A stretch of DNA of 64,000 bases from an uncultured Collinsella sp. (GTDB lineage: Bacteria > Actinomycetota > Coriobacteriia > Coriobacteriales > Coriobacteriaceae), in assembly GCA_900544875.1 (NCBI GenBank), contig UQWS01000005.1, positions 1-64,000 of the forward strand, given 5' to 3'. Positions 43,448-52,464 of the stretch are shown here, one piece after another. The notes under the pieces were generated by a model. It did no database searches. It had not been told where the DNA came from and saw nothing but the letters and a program-made list of their open reading frames with translations. Position 1 is the stretch's first letter. The number at the start of each line of letters is the position of its first letter. Made by a program: the position numbers and the translations under genes.

Positions 43448-43551
43448 GAATGCCACCGTTTCCATACCACAATCAACTAGGTAATCGCTATAATGCAAGC
43501 CCAGTAAAAACACGATGAGCCGCAAGGCGAAATTCGAAGGATATGCATACG

Positions 43552-45276
43552 ATGTCGCAAAACGATCGAACTCAACTGATTCCCGATCCGCAGCAGCCGA
43601 GCAGGCACACCGGCGGCGTTCAGTCGCCGCGTCCTATCGCGCCGAGCCACGGTCAGCAGCGTGGTGCGGCAAACGCTTCGCAACGCCCGAACCAGCAGCG
43701 CCAGCAGCATCAGCAGCGCCAGGCAAATGGCAATGCGCCCAAGCAGCCCCCCACGCACGCTCGAGGCGATCGCGGCCCCGCACGCAAACCCGCCGAGAAC
43801 AATAAGTCGGGCAAAAAGACGACGCTCTTTGTCGTCCTGGGTCTTATCGTCATTGTCTATATCGTAGGCGTCGTAGCGTTTTCCCAGCTAGCCTACCCCA
43901 ACACCACCATCGCCGGCGTCGACGTCTCGTTCTCCAACGCTTCGTCTGCCGCCACCAAGGTCAACTCGGCATGGAAGCACTATAAGCTCACCGTGACAGG
44001 CGATGACTTTAGCTGGACGTATCAGCCCGAGTCCGATGAGCCCATCGTCGACGGCGAAGCTGCCGCAAAAGAGATCATCAGCCACAACGAAGCCTTTGTA
44101 TGGCCGGTCCGCCTTGTGGAATCCTTAAGCGGAAAGACCAAAACAACCGCTACCTCCAACGAAGTCGATCTTGATCAAGACGTCGACCTGTCCATGCTCT
44201 CCGACACTTTTGACCAAAAGAAGTTTGAGAAGGATCTGGGCGCCGCCATCGACGAGTTTAACGAGGGGCGTTCGGGCACGTTCGAGGCCAATAGCTCCTA
44301 TGACGAGCAGGCCGGCAAGTTTACTGTCGAGAAGGCGCGCTCCAACGAAAAACTCGACCGCGAGCATGTCATTAAGTATGCCGAGCTCGAGCTTGCCTCG
44401 CTGTCCGAGACCGTAGACCTTTCCAAGCTCGGCAACGATGCCTATGAGCCGCTCAATGGAACGCTGACCGATGATCAGATTCAGGCCGCATGCGATGCCG
44501 CCAACAACTTCTTGGGCGTCAACGTGACCCTCAAGCTCAACGGCGAGGATGCCGGCAAGGTTGATGGCAGCTCCGTGTTGCAGTGGATCAGCTTTGCCGA
44601 TCCGGCCAACCCCACGCTCGATACGTCGCAGATCAGCAGCTGGGCAGCCGAGCTCGCCAACGGCTTTAATACCGTAGGCTCCACTCGCTGGTGGACGCGC
44701 GCCGATGGCAAGCAGTGTGCCGTCGAAGGCGGTGACTTTGGTTGGTCCATTGACAGTAGCTCGCTCGCCAAGCAGGTCGAGGACGCCATCAACAACAAGC
44801 AGACCGGCGAAATCGAGATCAAGTACTCCCAGAAGGCCGACACCTTTACCGCAAAGGGAGAGCCCGACTGGAAGGCGTATATCGACGTCGATCTGTCCGA
44901 ACAGCACGCGCGCTACTATGACGAGAACGGTAATATCGTTTGGGAGGCCAACTTTATTTCTGGCAAGCCGGGAGAGGACGCCACCCCCGAGGGCGTATGG
45001 CAGATCAACAGCAACAATGGCGCCAGCAAGCTTATCGGTGCCAAGGACCCCGAGACCGGCAAGCCCAAATACGAGAGCCCGGTCAGCTATTGGATGCCGT
45101 TCGAGGGCAATATGGTCGGATTCCACGACGCCACCTGGCAAAACGACAAGAGCTTCGATAATGCCGAGTCGTACAAGTGGTGCGGCAGCCACGGTTGCAT
45201 CAACCTGCGCCTGGCCGATGCAAAGGCACTTCACGACTGCATCAAAGTCGGCCTGTGCGTGGTTGTCCACTCGTAG
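43552..45276 (+). CDS. Membrane-anchored L,D-transpeptidase (YkuD domain)
   Basis: Forms 3-3 cross-links or attaches proteins in peptidoglycan. The 574-residue protein has a ~85-residue cytoplasmic Gln/Pro/Arg-rich N-terminus and one transmembrane helix (TLFVVLGLIVIVYIVGVVAFS). Extracellular domains follow, including a YoaR/PG-binding-type region around NTTIAGVDVSF and PWFG-like repeats. The C-terminal YkuD domain starts at about residue 440. The catalytic motif is SHGCINLRL with Cys549, preceded by GFHDATW. The start is taken at MSQNDRTQ, with AAGGA about 10 bases upstream. The upstream ATG three codons earlier is too close to that site. Confidence 0.9.
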   Translation: MSQNDRTQLIPDPQQPSRHTGGVQSPRPIAPSHGQQRGAANASQRPNQQRQQHQQRQANGNAPKQPPTHARGDRGPARKPAENNKSGKKTTLFVVLGLIVIVYIVGVVAFSQLAYPNTTIAGVDVSFSNASSAATKVNSAWKHYKLTVTGDDFSWTYQPESDEPIVDGEAAAKEIISHNEAFVWPVRLVESLSGKTKTTATSNEVDLDQDVDLSMLSDTFDQKKFEKDLGAAIDEFNEGRSGTFEANSSYDEQAGKFTVEKARSNEKLDREHVIKYAELELASLSETVDLSKLGNDAYEPLNGTLTDDQIQAACDAANNFLGVNVTLKLNGEDAGKVDGSSVLQWISFADPANPTLDTSQISSWAAELANGFNTVGSTRWWTRADGKQCAVEGGDFGWSIDSSSLAKQVEDAINNKQTGEIEIKYSQKADTFTAKGEPDWKAYIDVDLSEQHARYYDENGNIVWEANFISGKPGEDATPEGVWQINSNNGASKLIGAKDPETGKPKYESPVSYWMPFEGNMVGFHDATWQNDKSFDNAESYKWCGSHGCINLRLADAKALHDCIKVGLCVVVHS

Positions 45277-45343
45277 TGCAAAGCGCGCATTCCCACAACG
45301 TGGAGCCGCTGCGACCAATCTAACAGTTCCGAAAGAATCCGCC

Positions 45344-45375
45344 ATATGCGCCCGCCTTACGCGACGGGCGCATAT
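45344..45375 (+). terminator. Hairpin between L,D-transpeptidase and efflux operon
   Basis: A perfect 11-bp stem ATATGCGCCCG/CGGGCGCATAT with a 10-nt loop and little T-run. It is possibly a terminator or part of the efflux operon promoter region. Confidence 0.45.
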
Positions 45376-45408
45376 ACTTATTGAGGAACTTTCTATAAAG
45401 GAGACGCT

Positions 45409-46845
45409 ATGCCGAATGTCCCCACCATCACCCCAGGCCAGGATGATGCCGAGTACACGCCCGAAGGTGCCACCGAAACGATTCCTTTGATTACAAACGT
45501 ACATGCCGAAAAGCAGAGCGGACGCACGAACGATACCGCCGAGATTTCCGATGAAGAAGCCTATGCAAAGCTCAAGGCAAAGCGTGCCGAGCGTCGGCGC
45601 AAAAAGCTGATTCGACGCGGTATTGCCGCCGGCGTCGTGGGTGCCATCGCACTCATTGCCATTGTCGCAACCCTGGTTATCAATGCGCAGCCGCAGGGCG
45701 CCAGCGGGCCTGTGACCGACATGGTGACCGAGGGCACGTTTACCACAACGGTCGAGGCGAAAGGCCAGCTCAAACCCATTTCGTCCTCAGTGGTCTCCCC
45801 TTCTGTCGACGGCACGGTCGATTCGATCAACGTGCAGGCAGGCCAATCCGTCAACGAGGGCGACGTGCTTATGACCATTAAAAACGACGAGCTCGATCGC
45901 AACGTTGCCGAGGCGCAGCGTGCAGTTGCAGCCGCTCAAGAAGACCTCGCCAACGCGCAGAAAGCCGCAGCCGCCGCGCAGGCCACCCCAACGACGGACG
46001 TCGATGGAGCTTCCGCAGCGGCTGGCATCACCGCCGCATCAGCGGACACGAACGCCGTATCGGCCGCGCAGCGCAGCCTCGCTTCGGCCCAGGCAAACCT
46101 AGACCAGGCGAACGCCAAGGCCGCCAGTCGCACGGTCACGGCCCCGAGCTCGGGTAGCATCGTGGAGCTCAACGCCAAGGTGGGCGCCACGGTAACAGGC
46201 GGCATGATCATGGGCGAAAGCGATACGAGCGGCGGCAAGCAGTGCATGCAGATCGCCGACCTATCCAAGATGAAGGTAACCGTGCAGGTGGGCGAAAAGG
46301 ACATCGCCAAGATCGCCGTTGGGCAGAGCGCCAACGTCACGTATCCCGCGTTTCCCGATATCGTGAGCCAGGGAACCGTCACGGCTATCGCGTCGGTGGC
46401 AAACTCCGACGCCGCCAACGGTGGCGGCGGCAGCGTAACCTTTAACGTCGACATTCTCATCGAGGCGCCCGACGCGCGCCTGAAGCCAGGCATGACGGCC
46501 GAGGTATCGGTGGTGACCGAGCAGCTCGACGACGTGGTGATGGTGCCGACGATGGCGCTCATGACCGAAGACGGCGAACACTATTACGTCAACGTGGCGA
46601 CTGATGACGAGGGCAAGCAAACCCGTCGCGTGAAGGTGACCGTCGTGACGCAAAACGACAACGAAGCCGTAGTCGGCAAGACACAGGTCAAGCGCGACGA
46701 CCAGGGCAACGAGATCAACCCCAACGTGCCGGTTACCAAGCTGCGCGATGGCGACACCCTCGTCATGGATACCGGAGCGGACGCAACGGCTGACGGCGGC
46801 TACAGCGCGGATTCGGGCAGTATGTCTGACGACGAGGGCATGTAA
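45409..46845 (+). CDS. MacA/HlyD-type efflux adaptor protein
   Basis: A 478-residue membrane fusion protein of an ABC efflux system. An acidic N-terminus leads to a basic segment (RAERRRKKLIRRG) and one transmembrane helix (AAGVVGAIALIAIVATLVI). The biotinyl-lipoyl halves follow, VSPSVDGTVDSINVQAGQSV and TVTAPSSGSIVELNAKVGATV, separated by an Ala/Gln-rich coiled coil. Beta-barrel and membrane-proximal domains come next, with PDARLKPGMTAEVSVVTEQ. It ends in an acidic Asp/Gly/Ser tail. It starts after AAAGGAG. Its stop shares a base with the ATPase ATG, so the three efflux genes form an operon. Confidence 0.9.
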   Translation: MPNVPTITPGQDDAEYTPEGATETIPLITNVHAEKQSGRTNDTAEISDEEAYAKLKAKRAERRRKKLIRRGIAAGVVGAIALIAIVATLVINAQPQGASGPVTDMVTEGTFTTTVEAKGQLKPISSSVVSPSVDGTVDSINVQAGQSVNEGDVLMTIKNDELDRNVAEAQRAVAAAQEDLANAQKAAAAAQATPTTDVDGASAAAGITAASADTNAVSAAQRSLASAQANLDQANAKAASRTVTAPSSGSIVELNAKVGATVTGGMIMGESDTSGGKQCMQIADLSKMKVTVQVGEKDIAKIAVGQSANVTYPAFPDIVSQGTVTAIASVANSDAANGGGGSVTFNVDILIEAPDARLKPGMTAEVSVVTEQLDDVVMVPTMALMTEDGEHYYVNVATDDEGKQTRRVKVTVVTQNDNEAVVGKTQVKRDDQGNEINPNVPVTKLRDGDTLVMDTGADATADGGYSADSGSMSDDEGM

Positions 46846-47618
46846 TGCGTCCCGTTATCGACATCCGCAACGTGCACCGCATCTTTGAGAGCGAGGCAGG
46901 TTGCGCCCACATCCTGCACAACGTGAGCATGGCGGTAAATCCCGGCGAATTCGTCGCTATCACTGGCCCCTCGGGCTCGGGCAAATCAACGCTCATGAAC
47001 ATCCTAGGCTGCCTGGATAAGCCGACGGCGGGCGACTACTACCTGCAAGGGCTCAACGTGGCCGAGCTCGATGATGACGAGCTCACCGAAGTTCGCGCCC
47101 TGAGCATTGGCTTTGTCTTTCAGAGCTTCAACCTGCTGCCGCGCCTGTCGGTTATCGAAAACGTCATGCTGCCGCTGGCCTACACCAATGTGCCCCGTAG
47201 CCAGCGCGAAATGCGCGCCGTGCACGCGCTGCAGGCCGTCACGCTACCGGTCGACCACTGGGACCACCGCATATCCGAGCTCTCGGGCGGCCAGATGCAG
47301 CGCGTCGCAATCGCGCGCGCCCTTGTCAATGACCCGCCCATTATCCTGGCCGATGAGCCGACGGGAAACCTGGACTCCGCCACTGGAGCGCTTGTGATGG
47401 AGACCTTCCATAAGCTCCAAAAGCGCGGCAAAACCATCGTTCTTATCACACACGACCCCGGCATCGCCGCCGAGGCCGACCGTGCCGTAACCATCCGCGA
47501 CGGCCGCATTCACGACGGCGCGTATATTCCACATGCACCGCGGACCCTGCGCAGCGCCATAGATAGCCTGCCCATGATTTCCGCCTCCGCCAACCCGCCG
47601 AAAGGAGTGATGGCATGA
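46845..47618 (+). CDS. ABC transporter ATP-binding protein (MacB/LolD type)
   Basis: The ATPase of a MacB-like exporter, 257 residues. Walker A is GPSGSGKSTL, the Q-loop is FVFQSFNLLPRL, the ABC signature is LSGGQMQRVAIARAL, Walker B is PIILADEPTGNLDS, and the H-loop is VLITHDPGIA. It overlaps the adaptor gene by one base and the permease gene by four, so the proteins are probably made in step. It likely exports a peptide, antibiotic or lipid; the substrate cannot be predicted. Confidence 0.94.
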   Translation: MRPVIDIRNVHRIFESEAGCAHILHNVSMAVNPGEFVAITGPSGSGKSTLMNILGCLDKPTAGDYYLQGLNVAELDDDELTEVRALSIGFVFQSFNLLPRLSVIENVMLPLAYTNVPRSQREMRAVHALQAVTLPVDHWDHRISELSGGQMQRVAIARALVNDPPIILADEPTGNLDSATGALVMETFHKLQKRGKTIVLITHDPGIAAEADRAVTIRDGRIHDGAYIPHAPRTLRSAIDSLPMISASANPPKGVMA

Positions 47619-48829
47619 GCGCCCGCGATCTCATCCAGGAAGCCCTTCACTCGCTCGAGGCCAACAAGGGGCGCAGCCTGCTCACCATCCTGGGCATTGT
47701 CATCGGCATCGCCTCGGTTATCGCCATGACTTCGCTCATCGGCGGCATCCAAAACAGCCTGGTCAACAGTCTGGGCCTCAATGCGGCACGCATGGTGCAA
47801 ATCTATTCGACACAAGAACTCACCGAGTCGGACATCGAGAAGCTTCAAAAACTGGTGCCGCAGATAGAGCAGATCGGCATTGTCGACAGCGCGTATACCG
47901 AGTACAAGACCGGCGATAAAAGCTATACCGTCATGGCACAGGGCGTCGATAGCGACATGCTCGACGCCGTGGGGGCCAGCAAGCTCGTTGCGGGGCGCAC
48001 CTATTCCCAGGCCGAGTCCCAATCAGGCTCGCGCGTGGCGCTCATCAGCCGCGGCGGCGCCGATCAGCTTTACGGCAACGAACAGGATGCTCTGGGGAAA
48101 ACCATCAAGGTGTCCAACGGCGAGGTGCAGATTGTAGGCGTGATTGATGGCGGCAGCGACTCCATGGGCTCGCTCACGCTGTATATGCCACGCGAAACCA
48201 TCGCCGGGCTGTTTGGCGACGAGAATCCTTCATTCCCCAGCGTGACGGCACTTGCCGCCGAGGGCACGGACATGGATGAGCTTTGTAAGACCATCGAGTC
48301 CAAGGTGCGCGCGATGAAGGGCATCGAGGAGGAGGATGAGTACGACAGTGTATCGGCGACATCCATGAAAAGCGCCATCGATGCACTCAACTCCTTTATG
48401 GGCGCGTTCTCGCTCATCATGGGTGCTGTCGCCAGCATTTCGCTGCTTGTCGGCGGTATCGGCATTATGAATATGATGCTCACCAACGTGACTGAGCGCA
48501 TTCGAGAGATCGGCATCCGCCGCGCTCTGGGCGCCAGTCGTCGCGATATCACCGCGCAGTTTTTGGCCGAGTCTTCGGCGCTGTGCGTCACCGGTGGCCT
48601 ACTGGGTGTCCTGATAGGCTATCTGCTGGCCTGGGGCCTCGCGATGTTTGCCTCCGGATCCGGGATTCTTGGCGAGCTCGGAGCCAGCGGGCAAATCACA
48701 CCGAGTTTTTCAATCGCCACGGTGCTGCTGGCCTTCGCCGTCTCCGTCGGCATCGGCGTAATCTTTGGCTTCTACCCCGCTCGCCGCGCGGCAAAGCTCA
48801 ACCCGGTGGAGTGCCTACGCTACCAGTAA
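47615..48829 (+). CDS. ABC transporter permease (MacB/FtsX family)
   Basis: A 404-residue permease with the MacB topology. The N-terminal helix follows EALHSLEANKGRSLLTILGIVIGIASVIAM. A large extracellular MacB_PCD-like domain spans residues ~50-260, and three C-terminal helices follow with the FtsX region GGIGIMNMMLTNVTERIREIGIRRALGASRRDI. It ends with the common FGFYPARRAAKLNPVECLRYQ. It starts within the ATPase gene, with AAAGGAG upstream. Last gene of the efflux operon. Confidence 0.93.
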   Translation: MSARDLIQEALHSLEANKGRSLLTILGIVIGIASVIAMTSLIGGIQNSLVNSLGLNAARMVQIYSTQELTESDIEKLQKLVPQIEQIGIVDSAYTEYKTGDKSYTVMAQGVDSDMLDAVGASKLVAGRTYSQAESQSGSRVALISRGGADQLYGNEQDALGKTIKVSNGEVQIVGVIDGGSDSMGSLTLYMPRETIAGLFGDENPSFPSVTALAAEGTDMDELCKTIESKVRAMKGIEEEDEYDSVSATSMKSAIDALNSFMGAFSLIMGAVASISLLVGGIGIMNMMLTNVTERIREIGIRRALGASRRDITAQFLAESSALCVTGGLLGVLIGYLLAWGLAMFASGSGILGELGASGQITPSFSIATVLLAFAVSVGIGVIFGFYPARRAAKLNPVECLRYQ

Positions 48830-48842
48830 GTCACCACCAAAA

Positions 48843-48909
48843 AGTTGCGCTGAATTAGGAACCGAATATGCTATCTAGCAGCAAAAACAGACACTATTTC
48901 ACCGCAACT
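48843..48909 (+). repeat. 67-bp palindromic element, copy 2
   Basis: The ends AGTTGCGCTGAATTA and TATTTCACCGCAACT are inverted at 13 of 15 positions. It has the same 67-bp length as the copy at 32517-32583 and the same orientation relative to the preceding gene: it starts 13 bp after the permease stop. Confidence 0.75.
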
Positions 48910-48991
48910 TATTGAAGGACCGCTTGCGCCAGTTCCGGGCGTCGTCCTCGAGCTATTGGCGGAAGACAGGCTTGTACGGGTCGAGCTTGCT
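48899..48991 (-). pseudogene. Probable IS21-family transposase (IstA) relic
   Basis: Minus-strand translation gives SKLDPYKPVFRQ, a TAG stop, then LEDDARNWRKRSFNK. This resembles the conserved linker of IS21 IstA transposases (SKLDPYKP... followed by a basic RK-rich segment) after the helix-turn-helix. Only about 30 residues remain, with a stop where a Trp may have been. The match is from memory of the family and short, so it is tentative. It lies between the efflux operon and the end of the cobalamin operon. Confidence 0.4.
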
Positions 48992-49040
48992 CGAGGCGCT
49001 CCTCCTCGCGGGCGGGAGGCCGCGCAGGCGCGGCGAGCGC

Positions 49041-49814
49041 CTAGCGCGCGAACTCCCGTAAGAGCGCGTCTTCCACTTCCCGAAGCGAAAGGGCCCCGCC
49101 TCCCTCGGCGGGACGGGTGACCACGATGCAGCGCGCTCCCACGTCGCGCGCGGCGGCAAGCTTCTCGGCCGTGCCGCCTACGGTTCCCGAGTCCTTGGTC
49201 ACAAGCCACTGGGCGCCCACCTGTCGAAGCATCGCCTCGTTGAGCTCGCGGGTGAAGGGCCCCTGCATGCCGATGACGTGCGACGGCGAAAACCCCGCGT
49301 CGATGCACTTCGTTATAGCACCGGGCAGCGGGAGCACACGTACGAAAAAGCGCTCCGCGAAATCGGCGACGCGCGTGTAGGGAGCAAGCTCCTTGCTCCC
49401 CGTCGTGAGAAGCGCGCGACCCGGGTTCTCGGAGAGAAAGCGAGACGCGCAGGCGATCGACGCGACCGACACGACGCCTGTGGGCAGCGCCTCGACCGGG
49501 CGCGCAAGGCGCAGGCATCGTGCACCCACGGCGAGCGAAGCGGCCCGGATGTTGCCGCTTGCGAGCGTAGCGAAGGGGTGCGTGGCGTCGACGACGATGC
49601 GCGCGCCGGAAAGCTCGCGCTCCATGTCGGCCTCGTCGAGCCTGCTCGCATGCACCTCGATGCCCGGAAGCTCGCCCAAAAGCTCGCCTCCGTACTCGGT
49701 TGCCGCGTAGGCACGGGCGGGGATGCCCGCCTCGCTCGCCCATTCGCACAGAAGGCGGCCCTCGGTGGTGCCGGCGAAGATGCGCAGCGCCGGCGCGGAT
49801 GCGGGCGCCGTCAC
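49041..49814 (-). CDS. cbiJ: Cobalt-precorrin-6A reductase
   Basis: NADPH-dependent reduction of the macrocycle in corrin synthesis. The start is GTG at 49814, overlapping the cbiC stop by four bases, giving 257 residues. The N-terminal IFAGTTEGRLLCEWA is the family dinucleotide motif. VDATHPFA, RLARPVEALP, LLTTGSKELAPY and IGMQGPFTRELNEA are conserved blocks, and VTKDSGTVGGTAEKLAAA closes the domain. The frame stays open ~90 codons upstream through cbiC, but that part is low-quality Arg-rich shadow sequence. Last gene of the cobalamin operon. Confidence 0.93.
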   Translation of the reverse strand: MTAPASAPALRIFAGTTEGRLLCEWASEAGIPARAYAATEYGGELLGELPGIEVHASRLDEADMERELSGARIVVDATHPFATLASGNIRAASLAVGARCLRLARPVEALPTGVVSVASIACASRFLSENPGRALLTTGSKELAPYTRVADFAERFFVRVLPLPGAITKCIDAGFSPSHVIGMQGPFTRELNEAMLRQVGAQWLVTKDSGTVGGTAEKLAAARDVGARCIVVTRPAEGGGALSLREVEDALLREFAR

Positions 49815-50452
49815 TTCGGGCCGCCTGGGCGCGTGATCTGGTAGAGCAGCGCATTCATAATGGCGGCCGCCACGGTCGAGCCGCCCTTGCGACCCCTCGC
49901 GACGATGGCCGGCACGCGTCGCGCGAGTAGCTCCTCTTTCGCCTCGACCACGTTCACAAACCCGACCGGCACCCCAACGACGAGTGCGGGCGCGATCTTC
50001 CCCGCGTCCATGAGCTCGGCGAGGCGCAGAAGTGCTGTGGGAGCGTTGCCGACGGCCACGATGAGCGGACCCTCGATGCCGCAAGCTTTGTCCATGCTCG
50101 CTACGGCGCGAGTCGTGCCCGCGGCGCGCGCAGCCGCGGCGACATCAGGGTCGGCCATGTAGCACACGGCCTTACAGCCGAGCTTCGCGAGCGCGGGCTT
50201 GCTTATGCCTGCGAGCGCCATGTTCGTGTCGGTGAGCACCGTGGCCCCTGCGCGCAGTGCGTCGAGCGCACAGTGCGCGGCGTCATGGGTGAACACGAGG
50301 GAATCGGCGTACGAGAAGTCGGCAGTGGTGTGGATGACGCGCTTCACGACGGGCTCTTCGAGCGACGGGAACGTGCGGCCGCCGAGCTCTTCGGTGATGA
50401 TCTCGAAGCTGCGCCGCTCGATGTCGCAGGGCGCCATCTCCTTGGAATCCAT
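49811..50452 (-). CDS. cbiC: Cobalt-precorrin-8 methylmutase
   Basis: Moves the C11 methyl to C12, forming cobyrinic acid. The 213 residues match the family. The catalytic His is in VKRVIHTTADFSYADSLVF. TDTNMALAGISK, AVGNAPTALLRL and GVPVGFVNVVEAKEEL are typical blocks, and the end has GRKGGSTVAAAIMNAL. It starts directly after the cobO stop with GGAGTGGAG upstream. Confidence 0.95.
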   Translation of the reverse strand: MDSKEMAPCDIERRSFEIITEELGGRTFPSLEEPVVKRVIHTTADFSYADSLVFTHDAAHCALDALRAGATVLTDTNMALAGISKPALAKLGCKAVCYMADPDVAAAARAAGTTRAVASMDKACGIEGPLIVAVGNAPTALLRLAELMDAGKIAPALVVGVPVGFVNVVEAKEELLARRVPAIVARGRKGGSTVAAAIMNALLYQITRPGGPK

Positions 50453-50968
50453 CTAGTACTCCACTCCTTCCCTTGCACATATCCCCTGAGCGTAGGGGTG
50501 TTTCTCGCACCGCATCTCGGTTATGTAGTCGGCCTTCTCCACGATCTTGCGGGAAGGCGCGCGCCCGGTGAGCGCTACTTCGACGCCGCGCGCGGACATA
50601 TCGAGCGCGCGGTCCACGAGCGCCTCGTCGACAAGCCCCTTCGAAAGCGCGTCAAGCGCCTCGTCGAGCACGAGCAGCCCCTCCTGAGCGCCCTCGAGCT
50701 CGGCGAGCGCGGAAGCGAGGTTCCCATCGTGCAGCTCGCACGTCGCGGCAAGTTCTTCCGACGTCATCGACCAGGTAAACTTGTCCGACACCTTCCCCGC
50801 GAACACGGGCACGCCGAAATGCTCGGCGAGCAGGCGCGCCTCCCCGCTTTCGCCGTCTTTCAGGAACTGCACGACGACGACGCGGCGGCCTGCGGCGAGC
50901 ATGCGAAGGGCGAGGCCCATCGCCGCCGTGGTCTTACCTTTGCCGTCGCCATGATACACGTGGATCAT
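50453..50968 (-). CDS. cobO: Cob(I)yrinic acid a,c-diamide adenosyltransferase
   Basis: Attaches the adenosyl ligand to cobalt from ATP (CobA/CobO/BtuR family). The 171 residues begin MIHVYHGDGKGKTTAAMG, with the P-loop near the N-terminus. VVVVQFLKDGESGEARLL and GLLVLDEALDALSKGLVDE follow, then VALTGRAPSRKIVEKADYITEM and the C-terminal HPYAQGICAREGVEY. The start is set by the four-base overlap with the cbiP stop; the open frame beyond it is a shadow of cbiP. Confidence 0.95.
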   Translation of the reverse strand: MIHVYHGDGKGKTTAAMGLALRMLAAGRRVVVVQFLKDGESGEARLLAEHFGVPVFAGKVSDKFTWSMTSEELAATCELHDGNLASALAELEGAQEGLLVLDEALDALSKGLVDEALVDRALDMSARGVEVALTGRAPSRKIVEKADYITEMRCEKHPYAQGICAREGVEY

Positions 50969-52464
50969 ACGCCCTCCTCGATAATGCGGTAGACATACTC
51001 CATGTCGAGCGCCCCGCGCACGACGTCGGCCAGGCGGTCGAACTCGCGCGCACGGTGATCGGCCGCGGACGCCGCGCCCGCAGCACCCACGACGCTCTCG
51101 GGCAGGCCGCGCATGCGCGCGAGCGAGCGCGCGAGGGCGAGCGCCAGCCCCGGTTCGTCGAACAGGCCGTGGAGATAGGTTCCGAACACGTTTCCGCAGG
51201 CCGCGCCTTCTGGTTTGCCGCCAATCGTGCCCGCAGGGGCGCAGGAGACGGTCGTTTCGCCGTCGTGAATCTCGTACCCGCGCGCCGTCATGCCGTTCCA
51301 CACCGAGAACGTGCCTTGGGCGCCCGTGATGCGAAGCTCCGACTGGGCAAGGCGCTTTTCCTCCTTGAACACCGTACTTGCAGGGATGAGCCCGAGCCCG
51401 CGCGCGGTGCCAGCGCCTTCCCTGCCGTGCGGGTCGGAAAGCTCGTCTCCCAAAAGCTGGTAGCCTCCGCATATGCCGAGCACCGGCGTGCCCGCGCCCG
51501 AAAGCGCGCGTACACAGGCTCCGATGCCGCTAGCCGCAAGCCAGCGCGCGTCGTCGAGCGTGGTCTTCGAGCCGGGGAGCACCACCAGGTCGGGTCGGCC
51601 CAGATCGGTCGTCGAGGAAACGTAGCGCACGCCCACGCCGGGCACGCGCGAAAGCGGGTCGAAGTCGGTGAAGTTCGACAGATGCGGAAGGCGCACGACG
51701 GCGACGTCGATGACGCCGCGCGCCTCGCGGGCGGATAGGCGCGGCGCGAGCGAGTCCTCGTCGTCCAGGTCGAGCGTAAGATACGGCACGACCCCCACGA
51801 CGGGAACCCCGCACATCTTCTCGAGCGGGGCCAAACCCGGGCGCAGGATTTCCACATCGCCGCGGAACTTGTTCACCACAAGTCCCCGCAAAAGCGCGCG
51901 ATCCTCGGGCGCAAAGAGCGCGACCGTGCCGTAGAGCTGGGCAAACACCCCGCCTGGGTCGATGTCGCCCGCGAGCAGCACAGGGGAGGACACGGCGCGC
52001 GCGAGCCCCATGTTGACGATGTCGTTTTCGGCAAGGTTGATTTCAGCGGGGCTCCCGGCGCCCTCGATGACGATGACGTCGTTTTCCTCCGCGAGCGAAT
52101 CGAACGCCTCCAAAATCTGCGGCATGAGCGACTTCTTTCGCGCGAAGTAGTCCCTCGCAGCGAAGGCTCCCTGCGCCTTGCCGGCCACGATGAGCTGGCT
52201 TCGGTGGTCGCTTTCGGGCTTGAGCAGGATGGGGTTCATGCGCACGTCGGGCGCGATGCCGCACGCCTCGGCCTGCATGATCTGGGCGCGCCCCATCTCG
52301 AGCCCGTCGGCCGTGACTCCGCTGTTGAGCGCCATGTTCTGGCTCTTGAAGGGAGTCACGCGCAGGCCGTCCTGCGAAAGCACACGGCACAGCCCCGCCG
52401 CAAGCAGGCTCTTCCCCACGTTCGACATGGTGCCCTGGATCATGATGGGCTTCGCCCTACCCAC
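50965..52464 (-). CDS. cbiP: Adenosylcobyric acid synthase (glutamine-hydrolysing)
   Basis: Amidates four side chains of adenosylcobyrinic diamide. The 499 residues start at a GTG with a near-perfect AAGGAGGT eight bases upstream, inside the end of cobD. The N-terminal domain is MIQGTMSNVGKSLLAAGLCRV (P-loop), followed by PFKSQNMALNS and VIEGAGSPAEINL. The C-terminal glutamine amidotransferase has VLPGSKTTLDDARWL and the nucleophile Cys in GICGGYQLLGDELSDPHG, with His in GTYLHGLFDE. The longer frame upstream is a cobD shadow. Confidence 0.95.
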   Translation of the reverse strand: MGRAKPIMIQGTMSNVGKSLLAAGLCRVLSQDGLRVTPFKSQNMALNSGVTADGLEMGRAQIMQAEACGIAPDVRMNPILLKPESDHRSQLIVAGKAQGAFAARDYFARKKSLMPQILEAFDSLAEENDVIVIEGAGSPAEINLAENDIVNMGLARAVSSPVLLAGDIDPGGVFAQLYGTVALFAPEDRALLRGLVVNKFRGDVEILRPGLAPLEKMCGVPVVGVVPYLTLDLDDEDSLAPRLSAREARGVIDVAVVRLPHLSNFTDFDPLSRVPGVGVRYVSSTTDLGRPDLVVLPGSKTTLDDARWLAASGIGACVRALSGAGTPVLGICGGYQLLGDELSDPHGREGAGTARGLGLIPASTVFKEEKRLAQSELRITGAQGTFSVWNGMTARGYEIHDGETTVSCAPAGTIGGKPEGAACGNVFGTYLHGLFDEPGLALALARSLARMRGLPESVVGAAGAASAADHRAREFDRLADVVRGALDMEYVYRIIEEGV

